The notes: generated by a model not told the origin, from the letters alone. Positions 16,341-26,413 are shown, counted from the stretch's first letter. The stretch: 64,000 bases of DNA from Streptomyces albus subsp. albus (GCF_000725885.1 NZ_JODR01000012.1:1-64000), one strand, 5' to 3'. A program made the numbers and translations.

Positions 16341-17744
16341 TCAGCGCCCGTCCTCGATGACCCGGTCCCGGCCCGCCAGCAGACCGGACGCCATCTGCGC
16401 GACCATCAGCCCCGCCATCAGCAGGATCGGCACGTGCCAGCCGCCGCTCGCATCGTGCAGGGCGCCGACCAGCAGCGGGCCGGGGATGGAGAGCAGATAG
16501 CCGGTGCTCTGGGCGAAGGCCGACAGCTTTACCACGCCGGCGCTGGACCGTGACCGCATGCCGATCATGGTGAGAGCCAGCGGGAACGCGCAGTTGGAGA
16601 CACCCAGCACGACCGCCCACACCCAGGCGCCGGAGGCGGGCGCGAACCACAGTCCGGTGTAGGCGACCAGGCCGCAGACGCCGAGGGCGAGCACCAGCGG
16701 ACCCTGGTGCCGCATCCGGGCGGCCACCTTCGGCAGGACGAAGGAGAGGGGGATGCCCATGCCCATCGTCACCGCGAGCATCACGCCGGCGGCCGAGGCG
16801 GAGACGCCGGCGTCCCGGAAGATCTGCGGCAGCCAGCCCATCGTGATGTAGGCGGCGGACGCCTGGAGACCGAAGAAGACCCCCAGCCACCAGGCGGTCG
16901 GCGACTTGACGATGCGCAGCGGGGCCGCACCCCGCGCCTGCCCGGCGCTCTTGTCGCGGGCCTCCGTACGGGCCTCGCCCTCGGCCGTCTCCTCCGGGAC
17001 GGCCTCCTGCGCGGCCTCGGGCTCCGGGGCACGGGCGGAGCGGTCCCGGGAGATGACGGCCCACGGTATGACGGCCAGTACGCCGAGCACGGCCCAGGCG
17101 CCGAGGCCGAGGCGCCAGCTGCCGCCGAGTGCGCCGGTCAGCGGCACGGCGACGGCGGCGGCTGCCGAGGTGCCCATGGCCAGCGCCATCGAGTAGAGCC
17201 CGGTCATGGTGCCGACCCGGTCGGGGAACCAGTGCTTGACCACGACGGGCATCAGCACGTTGCTGACCGCGATACCGGCCAGGGCCAGCGCGGTGGCGGC
17301 GAGGAAGGTGGCGGTGCCGCCGGCGAAGGGCCGCAGCACCAGCCCGAGGGTGACGGCCACCATGCCGGCCAGCACCACGGTGGCCGGGCCGCGGCGACGG
17401 GCCAGCCGGGGGGCGAGTCCGCCGAAGAGCGCGAAGCACAGCGGCGGCACGGAGGTGAGCAGCCCGGCGACGGTGCCGTTCATGTGCAGTCCGTCGCGGA
17501 CCTCCTCCAGGAGGGGCCCGAGCCCGGAGATGGCGGGGCGCAGGTTGAGCGCGGCGAGGACGAGCCCGACGGCGACCGTGCGGAGCACCCAGCGGCGGGC
17601 GACGGGAGCGGTACCGCCCGGTTCCGGGGGGACCGCGGGGGTGGTGTCGGGGCGCGCGGCTGCGGTGCGGGTGCCGGCACCCGGGTGGGTGGTCACATCT
17701 GTCGCCGGTGCGGAATTCCTGGGGTCGTCGTCTGCCATGGCCAT
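16341..17744 (-). CDS. CynX/NimT family MFS transporter
   Basis: This 467-residue major facilitator has twelve predicted membrane helices. An early conserved motif, LNLRPAISGLGPLL, is characteristic of the CynX/NimT branch (cyanate, 2-nitroimidazole and similar substrates). The central loop is long and acidic, about residues 245-285. Start choice: several ATGs are in frame. The ATG at 17744 lies seven bases after a TATGAT hexamer on the same strand and has no Shine-Dalgarno sequence, which suggests a leaderless message; ATGs at 17756 and 17738 are alternatives. It is divergent from a GntR regulator, which probably controls it. Confidence 0.85.
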   Translation of the reverse strand: MAMADDDPRNSAPATDVTTHPGAGTRTAAARPDTTPAVPPEPGGTAPVARRWVLRTVAVGLVLAALNLRPAISGLGPLLEEVRDGLHMNGTVAGLLTSVPPLCFALFGGLAPRLARRRGPATVVLAGMVAVTLGLVLRPFAGGTATFLAATALALAGIAVSNVLMPVVVKHWFPDRVGTMTGLYSMALAMGTSAAAAVAVPLTGALGGSWRLGLGAWAVLGVLAVIPWAVISRDRSARAPEPEAAQEAVPEETAEGEARTEARDKSAGQARGAAPLRIVKSPTAWWLGVFFGLQASAAYITMGWLPQIFRDAGVSASAAGVMLAVTMGMGIPLSFVLPKVAARMRHQGPLVLALGVCGLVAYTGLWFAPASGAWVWAVVLGVSNCAFPLALTMIGMRSRSSAGVVKLSAFAQSTGYLLSIPGPLLVGALHDASGGWHVPILLMAGLMVAQMASGLLAGRDRVIEDGR

Positions 17745-17750
17745 GCGGCA

Positions 17751-17765
17751 CATCATAGAATGATG
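17751..17765. promoter_or_regulatory. GntR operator candidate overlapping two promoters
   Basis: The perfect inverted repeat CATCAT-AGA-ATGATG lies in the 23-base gap between the divergent MFS and GntR genes. It overlaps a possible -10 for each direction: TATGAT on the minus strand (plus 17752-17757) and TAGAAT on the plus strand (17756-17761). A regulator bound here would block both promoters, a typical layout for autoregulation. Confidence 0.55.
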
Positions 17766-17767
17766 GG

Positions 17768-18508
17768 ATGAATCGCGGCCACTCGCTTCCCCCGCCACCG
17801 TCCGCGGCGACCGCACCGTCCCCGCCGGCTGTGCCCCCGCTGTGCGCCCCGCAGCGCGCCCGCCTCGTCGACCAGGTGATCGCCACACTCCGGCAGCAGA
17901 TCACCTCCGGACTGTGGCCCGTGGGCTGCCGCATCCCCACCGAACCCGAGCTGGTCGAACAGCTGGGCGTGGCCCGCAACACGGTGCGGGAGGCCGTACG
18001 GGCACTCGCGCACAACGGGCTGCTCGACATCCGGCAGGGCTCGGGCACCTACGTGGTGGCCACCAGCGAGATGGCCGGGGTGATGCACCGCCGCTTCGAG
18101 GGAGCCGACCTGCGGCACGTCGCGGAACTGCGCTCCGCGCTGGAGACCGCCGGGGCACGGCTGGCCGCCCGGCGGCGTACGGAGGAGGACCTCGCACAGC
18201 TCGACAGGCTGCTGGAGCGCCGGGAGGCGGCGTGGGAGTCGGGCGACGTCGAACGGTTCATCGACGCGGACAGAGGGCTCCACATGGGCGTGGTCGCCGC
18301 GTCGCACAACGAGGTGCTGACCGCCGTCTACGCGGACCTCGGCGAGTTGCTGCGCGCCTTCCTGCGCAAGGACGTCGGCGACGAGCTGCGCCCGGAGGAC
18401 TACATGGACCACTCACGGCTGCTGACGGCCGTCCGCGAGCAGAACGTGGAGGCCGCCTCCGAAGAGGCGGCCTCCCACACGGCGGAATGGGGCCACGGGG
18501 TGCAGTGA
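17768..18508 (+). CDS. FadR-subfamily GntR transcriptional regulator
   Basis: This 246-residue regulator has a GntR winged helix (about 31-97: RARLVDQVIATLRQQITSG, then GVARNTVREAVRALAHNGLL and GSGTYV), followed by an all-helical FCD ligand domain (about 105-235) of the FadR subfamily. The ATG at 17768 lies six bases after a TAGAAT hexamer and has no ribosome binding site, so it may be leaderless. The first 28 residues are proline-rich and unconserved. The divergent neighbour is a CynX-type transporter, the probable target, and the palindrome between them is the likely operator. The effector is unknown. Confidence 0.88.
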   Translation: MNRGHSLPPPPSAATAPSPPAVPPLCAPQRARLVDQVIATLRQQITSGLWPVGCRIPTEPELVEQLGVARNTVREAVRALAHNGLLDIRQGSGTYVVATSEMAGVMHRRFEGADLRHVAELRSALETAGARLAARRRTEEDLAQLDRLLERREAAWESGDVERFIDADRGLHMGVVAASHNEVLTAVYADLGELLRAFLRKDVGDELRPEDYMDHSRLLTAVREQNVEAASEEAASHTAEWGHGVQ

Positions 18509-18557
18509 GCACCCCCGCGGCCCCCGGGGCGCCGGTCCCCGGTGAGGCGGGCGCCCG

Positions 18558-19337
18558 TCAGGCACCCATCATGTGCACGCCGCCGTCGACGTGGACGATC
18601 TCGCCCGTGGTCTTCGGGAAGAAGTCCGACAGCAGGGCGACGATGCTGCGGCCGGCCGGCTCCGGGTCGGCCAGGTCCCAGCCGATGGGCGCGCGGGTGT
18701 TCCACACGTCCGACAGCTCCTCGAAGCCCGGGATGGACTTGGCGGCCATCGACTTGATCGGCCCGGCGGAGACCAGGTTGCAGCGGATGTTCTTGTGCCC
18801 CAGGTCGCGGGCGAGGTAGCGCGAGGTCGACTCCAGCGCCGCCTTGGCGACACCCATCCAGTCGTACTTCGGCCAGGCCAGCTGCGCGTCGAAGTCCATG
18901 CCGACGACGGAGGCGCCGCGCTTCTCCAGCAGCGGAAGCAGCGCCATCGTCAGCGACTTGAGCGAGTACGCCGAGACCTCGACGGCCGTGGCGACCGACT
19001 CCCACTCGGTGTTGAGGAAGTTGCCGCCCAGCGCGTCCTGCGGCGCGAAGGCGATGGAGTGCACCACACCGTCCAGCGAGGCGTCGTCGCCGAAGTGCTC
19101 GGCGACCTTCGCCGCCAGCCCGTCGAGGTGCTCCTTGTTCGTCACGTCCAGCTCGATGACCGGCGCCTCCTTGGGCAGCCGCTTGGCGATGCGCTCCACC
19201 AGGGAGAGCCGCCCGAAGCCGGTCAGCAGCACCTCGGCGCCCTCCTCCTGGGCGACCTTGGCCGCGTGGAAGGCGATCGAGGATTCGGTCAGCACGCCGG
19301 TGATCAGGACGCGCTTGCCGGCGAGAATTCCGCTCAT
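18558..19337 (-). CDS. fabI: enoyl-[acyl-carrier-protein] reductase (NADH), InhA/FabI
   Basis: This 259-residue enzyme reduces enoyl-ACP in the last step of each fatty acid elongation cycle. The nucleotide-binding segment ITGVLTESSIAFHAA and the catalytic block KYDWMGVAKAAL, with Tyr158, Met161 and Lys165 at exactly InhA numbering, mark it as InhA-type FabI. The ATG at 19337 is two bases after the fabG stop, so the pair is one operon in the order fabG-fabI, like mabA-inhA in mycobacteria. It converges on the GntR gene. Confidence 0.96.
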   Translation of the reverse strand: MSGILAGKRVLITGVLTESSIAFHAAKVAQEEGAEVLLTGFGRLSLVERIAKRLPKEAPVIELDVTNKEHLDGLAAKVAEHFGDDASLDGVVHSIAFAPQDALGGNFLNTEWESVATAVEVSAYSLKSLTMALLPLLEKRGASVVGMDFDAQLAWPKYDWMGVAKAALESTSRYLARDLGHKNIRCNLVSAGPIKSMAAKSIPGFEELSDVWNTRAPIGWDLADPEPAGRSIVALLSDFFPKTTGEIVHVDGGVHMMGA

Positions 19338-19339
19338 GT

Positions 19340-20104
<765 letters not shown>

Positions 20105-20267
20105 TCACCGCGGGGTCACGAGCACTCGGGCACGGACAGGGGCCCCGCCGGGCTCCTGTGGAGTCCCTACAGAACCCCCGCGGCACCCGGCAGCCGCGGG
20201 CGGCGACGCCGGTGGCGGCGCATAGACTTCACGTGACCCTTTTCGACCACCACACCAGGACAGTGAC

Positions 20268-21686
20268 GTGACACGCCTCGGCGACTCCGTACAGCGCGCC
20301 AGTGAGCTGCTGGCCCAGGACCTCTCCACCGACGCCAACGTCGAGCGGCTGCTCGAGGAGACCGGGGCCCGCCGCTATCTGGACCTGAGCGATCTGCCGG
20401 CCAGGGAACAGGCCGAACTGATCGGGGCGCGGGCGGTGGAGCTGCTGCCCTCGGTGGAGAAGCTGGCCGAACGCATCGAGGAGCGGGCCGCGCAGGGCAA
20501 GAGCCTCCACATCAAGCTGGGCATCGACCCGACGGCGGCCGATGTGCACCTGGGCCACGCGGTGCCGATCATCGTGCTCAGCCGCTTCCAGCGGATGGGC
20601 CACGACATCACGCTCATCATCGGGGACTTCACCGCGAAGATCGGCGACCCCTCGGGCCGTACCGCCGAACGCCCGCCGCTGACGGACGAGGACATCGCCC
20701 GCAACCTGTCCGGCTACCAGGAGCAGGTGCGGCCCTTCTTCGACTTCGAGAAGGTGCGCTTCGCCCACAACAGCCAGTGGCTCGCCCCCTACACGCTGCC
20801 GAAGCTGCTGGGACTGCTGGCCCAGGTCCCGGTCTCCTCGCTGCTCCAGCGCGAGGACTTCCGCAACCGGCTGGCGGAGGGCTCCGGGCTGACCATGTCG
20901 GAGCTGCTCTACCCGGTCGCACAGGCCCTCGACTCGGTCGAGCTGGCCTGCGACGTGGAGCTGGGCGGCGTCGACCAGCTGCTCAACCTCCAGATGGGCC
21001 GCCGGGTGATGGAGGCGCACGGGCAGCAGCCGCAGCTCGTCGTCACCATGCCGCTGGTCGAGGGCACCGACGGCTCCGGCGCGAAGATGTCCAAGTCCAA
21101 GGGCAACTACGTGGGGCTGTCGGGCTCGCCCGACGAGGTCTTCGGCAAGATCATGTCCATCCCCGACCGGCTCATGGTGCCCTACCTGCGGGCCTGGACG
21201 GAGTGGACGGACGCGGAGATCGAACAGGCGACCGCCCGGATCGAGGCCGGCTCGCTGCACCCGATGGACCTCAAGAAGATCCTCGCGGGCGAGGTCGTCG
21301 CCGCACTGCACGGCGTACCGGCGGCGATGGCGGCCCGGGCGCACTTCGTCGCGCAGTTCTCCAAGAAGTCCTTCTCCGACGCCGGGACCCTGCCCGCCGT
21401 GGAGGTGGCCGAGCACGGCGAGGAAGGCGTCGCGGCCGTGCTGACGAAGGTGCTGGAGTTCACGCCCAGCGCCTCGGCCGCCCGGCGGATCGCGAAGCAG
21501 AACGGGCTGCGGCTGATCGTGGAGAAGACCGGCCGCGACCAGCAGGCCGTCGTGCTGTCCGAGACGGAGGCGCTGCGCCCGCTGGCCGAGGTGGCCCGTG
21601 AGGCCGTCGCCGCCCACGCGGACGGCGCCGCCGACGCCGTGTACCTCAAGGCGGGCCGCAAGGTCGCCGAGATCCGCGGCCTGTGA
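20268..21686 (+). CDS. tyrS: tyrosine--tRNA ligase (TyrZ-like)
   Basis: This 472-residue class I aminoacyl-tRNA synthetase has the HIGH-type motif HLGH at 94-97 and KMSKS at 273-277. The core GIDPTAADVHLGH, IIGDFTAKIGDPSGRT and ADVELGGVDQ-like CDVELGGVDQ matches the TyrZ-type branch rather than the shorter TyrS type (CGFDPTA.SLHVGH) that I remember from other actinobacteria. A C-terminal S4-like RNA-binding domain (about 405-470) is present. An N-terminal helical extension of about 75 residues precedes the catalytic core. The start is a GTG at 20268 after AGGACA. I saw no T-box leader in the 223 bases upstream. Confidence 0.9.
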   Translation: MTRLGDSVQRASELLAQDLSTDANVERLLEETGARRYLDLSDLPAREQAELIGARAVELLPSVEKLAERIEERAAQGKSLHIKLGIDPTAADVHLGHAVPIIVLSRFQRMGHDITLIIGDFTAKIGDPSGRTAERPPLTDEDIARNLSGYQEQVRPFFDFEKVRFAHNSQWLAPYTLPKLLGLLAQVPVSSLLQREDFRNRLAEGSGLTMSELLYPVAQALDSVELACDVELGGVDQLLNLQMGRRVMEAHGQQPQLVVTMPLVEGTDGSGAKMSKSKGNYVGLSGSPDEVFGKIMSIPDRLMVPYLRAWTEWTDAEIEQATARIEAGSLHPMDLKKILAGEVVAALHGVPAAMAARAHFVAQFSKKSFSDAGTLPAVEVAEHGEEGVAAVLTKVLEFTPSASAARRIAKQNGLRLIVEKTGRDQQAVVLSETEALRPLAEVAREAVAAHADGAADAVYLKAGRKVAEIRGL

Positions 21687-21974
21687 CCCGGGTGGCGGGC
21701 CCCGCGCGGGCCCGCCACCGCGCCGGCCTGCTGCCGGGCCGGTGAGGACCCGCGGCCCGTGCGGGCACCCGCGGCCGGGCGGACGCGGGCCGGGCGCCGG
21801 GAGGGGCTACGCCGCCCGCCGGAGCGGCCCGCACCACGCCGTACGCAGGGCGACCGGTCGCGTCCGCGCGGTGCCCCGGTCTCGTTCCCGACGCACGCGG
21901 GGCGTACCGTGGAAGGGGTCCGGATCTCCCGGTACGGCCGCGGAGGACGGCAGCTGAGCAGGTGGTGGAGCGGG

Positions 21975-22352
21975 ATGCGGAAGCAGCACCAGCCGGAGGT
22001 TTTCCGGATCACCGGGGCCCGGCAGGGTCTCCAGGAAGACGTTCGCGGACGGCAGCGCCGCTATGTGATCTCGATGCTGGTCCGCACGGTCGCCGTCCTG
22101 CTGACCGTGGTGCTGTGGAACGTCGAACGGCCGCTGGCCATCGCCACCCTGGTACTCGGCGCGATCCTGCCCTACGTCGCGGTGGTGATCGCCAACGCGG
22201 GCCGCGAGAACGCCCCCTCGATGCCCTCCGCCTATCTGCTGGACTCCCCCCGCCGCGTGCTGGAGGGCTCCGACGTGACGAAAGCGGAAGGCCGGGCCCG
22301 TCCGGAAGAGGCCGAAGGGCGCCCGAACCAGCCCACGTCCGACCGCAGTTGA
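21975..22352 (+). CDS. DUF3099 family membrane protein
   Basis: This 125-residue protein matches the actinobacterial DUF3099 pattern: a basic N-terminus (QPEVFRITGARQGLQEDVRGRQRRYV), then two membrane helices (about 37-55 and 60-80, VRTVAVLLTVVLWN and PLAIATLVLGAILPYVAVVIAN) and a polar, glutamate-rich C-terminal tail. The function is unknown. The ATG at 21975 follows GGTGGTGGAG; the frame extends upstream through unconserved arginine-rich sequence. It is followed by a large hairpin. Confidence 0.78.
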   Translation: MRKQHQPEVFRITGARQGLQEDVRGRQRRYVISMLVRTVAVLLTVVLWNVERPLAIATLVLGAILPYVAVVIANAGRENAPSMPSAYLLDSPRRVLEGSDVTKAEGRARPEEAEGRPNQPTSDRS

Positions 22353-22472
22353 GTTTGTCGTTCACGCAAAGCACAAGAAAAGCTCGGTTCAATCCTGCGG
22401 TTCCGTGCACCGGGGACGCTCCCGCATGCCATACTTCATGTGCGCTCCGCATCCCCCGTCGGAGCGATGGAC

Positions 22473-22511
22473 CGACGCCGGGCGGCTCCCCCCGTGGCTG
22501 CCCGGCGTCGC
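22473..22511 (+). terminator. hairpin terminator
   Basis: CGACGCCGGGC (22473-22483) pairs with GCCCGGCGTCG ending at 22510, and three more pairs (one G-U) extend the stem inwards around a ten-base loop. It lies about 120 bases after the DUF3099 stop and before the next gene. Confidence 0.7.
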
Positions 22512-22564
22512 TTGTTGTCCGGACCCTTGGAGAAGGTGTCCGGCCCCTGAGAGAGGATGGAAGG

Positions 22565-22825
22565 GTGATCCCTTCCCCCACCTCCCCCAGCGAGGGGCCC
22601 GAGACCCCCATCTGTTCCGCCAAGGGCTGCCGCGCGGCGGCCGTCTGGGTGCTGGCCTGGAACAACCCGAAGCTGCACACGCCCGACCGCCGCAAGACGT
22701 GGCTGGCGTGCGAGGAACACCGTGAGCACCTCGCCACGTTCCTCGGTGTCCGCGGCTTCCTCAAGGACACCGTGCCGCTGGCCGAATGGGAGCCGGCCGG
22801 CACCGGGGAAGAGCACCGGCGGTAG
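22565..22825 (+). CDS. small conserved zinc-finger-like protein
   Basis: This 86-residue protein is highly recognisable as a conserved Streptomyces family. It contains CSAKGCRAAAVWVLAWNNPK and then LACEEHREHL, giving a C-x4-C...C-x2-H arrangement that looks like a metal site. From memory some databases label this family acetone carboxylase, a name I consider unsupported by the sequence. The GTG at 22565 is preceded by GAGAGAGG. No partner is obvious; moaA converges on it. Confidence 0.75.
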   Translation: MIPSPTSPSEGPETPICSAKGCRAAAVWVLAWNNPKLHTPDRRKTWLACEEHREHLATFLGVRGFLKDTVPLAEWEPAGTGEEHRR

Positions 22826-22895
22826 GAGCCGCCCTCCTCGCCGCCGGAGGGCTCCATGCGTGCGGGCCCTCGGCGCGACGGGGGCGTCCGCCCCC

Positions 22896-23885
22896 TCAGC
22901 CGCCGATCGCCGACATCGGTCGCTGCGGCTGCACGAACGACGGATCGTCGATCCCTGCCCCCGCCTTCTTGCCCCACATCGCCTTGCGCCACAGCTCGGC
23001 GATCCGCGCGTCGTCCGCGCCGGACCGCAGCGCGCCCCGCAGATCCGACTCCTCGGTGGCGAACAGACACGTACGCACCTGCCCGTCCGCCGTCAGCCGC
23101 GTACGGTCGCAGGCCCGGCAGAACGGGCGGGTCACCGACGCGATGACCCCCACCCGCGCCGGGCCGCCGTCCACCAGCCAGCGCTCCGCCGGCGCGGAAC
23201 CCCGCTCCCCCTCGCCCTCGGGCGTCAGGGTGAAGCGCTCACGCAGCGCCGCCAGGATGTCCCCCGCCGTGATCATCCCCTCCCGCTGCCAGCCGTGCTG
23301 GGCGTCCAGCGGCATCTGCTCGATGAACCGCAGCTCGTAGCCCTCCTCCAGCGCCCACTCCAGCAGGTCGGGAGCCTCCTGGTCGTTGAGGCCGGGCATC
23401 AGCACGGCGTTCACCTTCACCGGTGTCAGGCCCGCCGCGCGCGCCGCGGCCAGGCCCCGCAGCACGTCCGCGTGACGCTTGCGGCGCGTCATGCGCTGGA
23501 AGGTGTCCGGGTCCAGGGTGTCCAGCGAAACGTTCACCCGGTCCAGACCGGCCTCGCGGAGCGCCTCGGCCGTCCGGTCCAGACCGATACCGTTCGTCGT
23601 CAACGACATCCTGGGACGGTGCTCCAGCTCGCCGCAGCGCGCCACGATGCCCGTCAGTCCCGGACGCAGCAACGGTTCACCACCGGTGAAGCGGACCTCC
23701 TCGACGCCGAGCTGCGAGGTGGCGATCCGGATGAGCCGGACGATCTCGTCGTCCGTCAGGAGGTCGGGCTTCGCCAGCCACTGCAGGCCCTCTTCCGGCA
23801 TGCAGTAGGTGCAGCGCAGGTTGCAGCGGTCGGTCAGCGAGACGCGTAGGTCCGTGGCGACCCGGCCGTAGGTGTCCAGCAGCAT
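22896..23885 (-). CDS. moaA: GTP 3',8-cyclase, molybdenum cofactor biosynthesis
   Basis: This 329-residue radical SAM enzyme converts GTP to 3',8-cyclo-GTP in the first step of molybdopterin synthesis. The N-terminal cluster motif is Cys21-x3-Cys25-x2-Cys28 (TDRCNLRCTYCMPEEG). FTGGEPLLR is the SAM-binding segment. The C-terminal cluster is in RPFCRACDRTRLTADGQVRTCLF, and the protein ends in the essential Gly-Gly. No other moa gene is adjacent. The 196 bases up to the symporter gene hold no clear gene. Confidence 0.96.
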   Translation of the reverse strand: MLLDTYGRVATDLRVSLTDRCNLRCTYCMPEEGLQWLAKPDLLTDDEIVRLIRIATSQLGVEEVRFTGGEPLLRPGLTGIVARCGELEHRPRMSLTTNGIGLDRTAEALREAGLDRVNVSLDTLDPDTFQRMTRRKRHADVLRGLAAARAAGLTPVKVNAVLMPGLNDQEAPDLLEWALEEGYELRFIEQMPLDAQHGWQREGMITAGDILAALRERFTLTPEGEGERGSAPAERWLVDGGPARVGVIASVTRPFCRACDRTRLTADGQVRTCLFATEESDLRGALRSGADDARIAELWRKAMWGKKAGAGIDDPSFVQPQRPMSAIGG

Positions 23886-24081
23886 GCTGAGGGCCTCCCA
23901 TGTGCGTGATCTGCTTCGCAGCGTAAGTCACTGTTGTGGGATCCGACAGCTTGGGCCGATGGGGGCTCGCAGGTGCGAGGGCCACCCCCTCGCGGGGGTC
24001 GCACCAGCGGGGGGCTTCGCGATTCGCCGTCGGGCCGGGGTCCGCCACAGGGCGGGACGCCCCGGCCCGACGGCTGCGGGC

Positions 24082-25731
24082 TCAGTGGGCGCCCAGGCCC
24101 GTCATGGAGCGGATTTCCAGTTCGGCGTACTTCTTGCCGCCCGCAGCCTCGTCCCGCGACAGCAGGGAGCCGACCCAGCCGAGCAGGAAGCCCAGCGGAA
24201 TGGAGATGAGCCCGGGGTTCTCCAGCGGGAACCAGGCGAAGTCGACGCCGGGGAACATCGAGGTCTCCTTGCCGGTGACGACCGGTGAGAAGAACACCAG
24301 CAGGACGGAGGAGACGAGCCCTCCGTAGATGGACCACAGCGCGCCCGTCGTGGTGAACCTCTTCCAGAAGAGGCTGTAGAGCAAGGTGGGCAGGTTCGCG
24401 GACGCCGCGACGGCGAACGCGAGCGCCACCAGACCGGCGACATTGAGCTTGCCGGCGAAGATGCCCAGCCCGATGGCGACGGCACCGATGATGACGGCGG
24501 AGACGCGGGCGGCCTTGACCTCCTCCTTCTCGGTGGCCTGGCCCTTGCGGATGACGTTGGCGTACAGGTCGTGCGCGAAGGACGAGGAGGACGCCAGGGT
24601 CAGGCCGGCGACGACGGCGAGGATGGTGGCGAAGGCCACCGCGGAGATCATCGCGAGCAGTACGGCCCCGCCGGTGGAGTCCGCTCCGCCGCCGATCTCC
24701 TGTGCGAGGAGGGGCGCTGCGGTGTTGCCCGCGGCGTTGGAGTCGGTGATCGTCTTGGGGGTGAGCAGGGCGGCGGCGCCGAAGCCGAGGGCGATGGTCA
24801 TCAGGTAGAAGACGCCGATGATGCCGATGGCCCAGTTGACGGACTTCCGGGCGGCCTTGGCGGTGGGCACGGTGTAGAAGCGGATGAGGATGTGCGGCAG
24901 CCCCGCGGTGCCCAGGACGAGGGCGATGCCGAGCGACAGGAAGTCGATCTTCGAGGTGGCGGTGGCGCCGTACTTGAGTCCGGGTTCCAGGAACGCGGCA
25001 CCCTTGCCGCTGTTCTCGGCGGCGGCGCCGAGCAGGGTGGAGAGGTTCCAGTTGAACTTGTGGAACACCAGGACGGTGATGATGACGGTGCCGCCGATCA
25101 GCAGGCACGCCTTGATCATCTGGACCCAGGTGGTGCCCTTCATCCCGCCGATCGTCACGTAGAGGATCATGATGATGCCGACGAAGACGACGATCAGGTT
25201 CTTGCCGGTTTCGCCGGTGATGCCCAGCAGCAGGGCGACGAGCGCGCCGGCGCCGACCATCTGGGCGAGCAGGTAGAAGATCGACACGATGATGGTGGAG
25301 ACCCCGGCGGCCGTACGGACGGGCCGCTGGCGCATCCGGTAGGCGAGGACGTCGCCCATGGTGTAGCGGCCGGAGTTGCGCAGGGGCTCGGCGACCAGCA
25401 GCAGGGCCACGAGCCAGGCGACGAGGAAGCCGATGGAGTACAGGAAGCCGTCGTACCCGGACAGGGCGATGGCGCCGGCGATGCCCAGGAAGGACGCGGC
25501 GGACATGTAGTCGCCGGAGATGGCCAGGCCGTTCTGGAAGCCGCTGAACTGCCGGCCGCCCGCGTAGAAGTCGGTGGCGTCCTTGGTGCGGCGGCCCGCC
25601 CAGACGGTGACGGCGAGGGTGATGACGACGAAGAGGGAGAACAGGGTGATGATCAGCGGGCGGTGCTCGCTCGCCCCCTCGGCGGCCAGTTGAGCGGTGG
25701 GGGCCGCGAGTGCGTGGGTGGTGGCGCTCAT
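24082..25731 (-). CDS. sodium/solute symporter, acetate permease-like (ActP)
   Basis: This 549-residue protein has about thirteen membrane helices and belongs to the solute:sodium symporter family. The segment RRTKDATDFYAGGRQFSGFQNGLAISGDYMSAASFLGIAG is typical of ActP/MctC-type monocarboxylate carriers. It overlaps by four bases (ATGA) the upstream DUF485 gene, the same pairing as yjcH-actP of E. coli, so acetate, pyruvate or propionate uptake is the likely role. The ATG at 25731 gives the typical family length. Confidence 0.9.
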   Translation of the reverse strand: MSATTHALAAPTAQLAAEGASEHRPLIITLFSLFVVITLAVTVWAGRRTKDATDFYAGGRQFSGFQNGLAISGDYMSAASFLGIAGAIALSGYDGFLYSIGFLVAWLVALLLVAEPLRNSGRYTMGDVLAYRMRQRPVRTAAGVSTIIVSIFYLLAQMVGAGALVALLLGITGETGKNLIVVFVGIIMILYVTIGGMKGTTWVQMIKACLLIGGTVIITVLVFHKFNWNLSTLLGAAAENSGKGAAFLEPGLKYGATATSKIDFLSLGIALVLGTAGLPHILIRFYTVPTAKAARKSVNWAIGIIGVFYLMTIALGFGAAALLTPKTITDSNAAGNTAAPLLAQEIGGGADSTGGAVLLAMISAVAFATILAVVAGLTLASSSSFAHDLYANVIRKGQATEKEEVKAARVSAVIIGAVAIGLGIFAGKLNVAGLVALAFAVAASANLPTLLYSLFWKRFTTTGALWSIYGGLVSSVLLVFFSPVVTGKETSMFPGVDFAWFPLENPGLISIPLGFLLGWVGSLLSRDEAAGGKKYAELEIRSMTGLGAH

Positions 25732-26165
25732 GCGTCGTCCTCCTGACCGGCGAGTTCGCCCTTGTCCTCGTCGCGGGGGTCGGCCTGGTGGCCGATGCCG
25801 GCTCCGGTTGTCCGGCTCAGGTCCTCGGCCTCCAGCCGCGTCTTGAGTGCGTGCGCCTTCGGATCGAGCTTGGCGGCGGCGAAGCGCGAGTACCACCAGG
25901 CGATCAGGAACGTGGTGACGAACTGGGCGAGGCCGAGGACGAAGGCGACGTTGAGGTTGCCCGCGACCTTGGTGCCCATGAAGCCGCCCGCGTAGTTGGA
26001 GAGCAGCACATAGAGCAGGTACCAGACGATGAACGCGACGGTGAGCGGAAAGACGAACGTGCGGTAGCGGCTCCGCAGTTCGCCGAATTCGGCGCTGTTC
26101 TGCACGTCCGTGTAGTCCCGGCCGTCCGGTGGGCCGGAGGGCGCGTGCTCAGGGGCGGTGTCCAC
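25728..26165 (-). CDS. DUF485 membrane protein (YjcH-like partner of the symporter)
   Basis: This 145-residue protein has two membrane helices within residues 45-105 (FPLTVAFIVWYLLYVLLSNYAGGFMG and NLNVAFVLGLAQFVTTFLIAWWY; only the core is quoted in part), the DUF485 signature with YAGGFM. The C-terminal tail is charged. It is co-translated with the ActP-like symporter through an ATGA overlap and probably helps its assembly or activity. The GTG at 26165 follows GGAG at five bases; a GTG at 26219 would add 18 residues without conserved sequence. Confidence 0.85.
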   Translation of the reverse strand: MDTAPEHAPSGPPDGRDYTDVQNSAEFGELRSRYRTFVFPLTVAFIVWYLLYVLLSNYAGGFMGTKVAGNLNVAFVLGLAQFVTTFLIAWWYSRFAAAKLDPKAHALKTRLEAEDLSRTTGAGIGHQADPRDEDKGELAGQEDDA

Positions 26166-26413
26166 GATGACTCCAGTCGGTTCGCGAGGGGACGGTACGA
26201 ACGGAAGAGTGTGATCCACGTCTCAAGTGGCGCATGGTGCGCGCATCGTAAGGCGAGCCCGGTCGTGACGACAGGGGGCGGCTGAGGAAACAGTCAAAGC
26301 CGATCTTCGCTCCGCAACGCCTTCGGACTTTCTCCATCAATCCATTGCAGTCACCTGCCGCTCAGGGATAACTTCCGTCATTCGTGGACAACTTCAGACG
26401 ACATGGAGACCCC

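Noticed and set aside
22353..22440. tRNA-like text GGTTCAATCC
   Set aside because: There is no matching acceptor stem, anticodon arm or 3' end around it.
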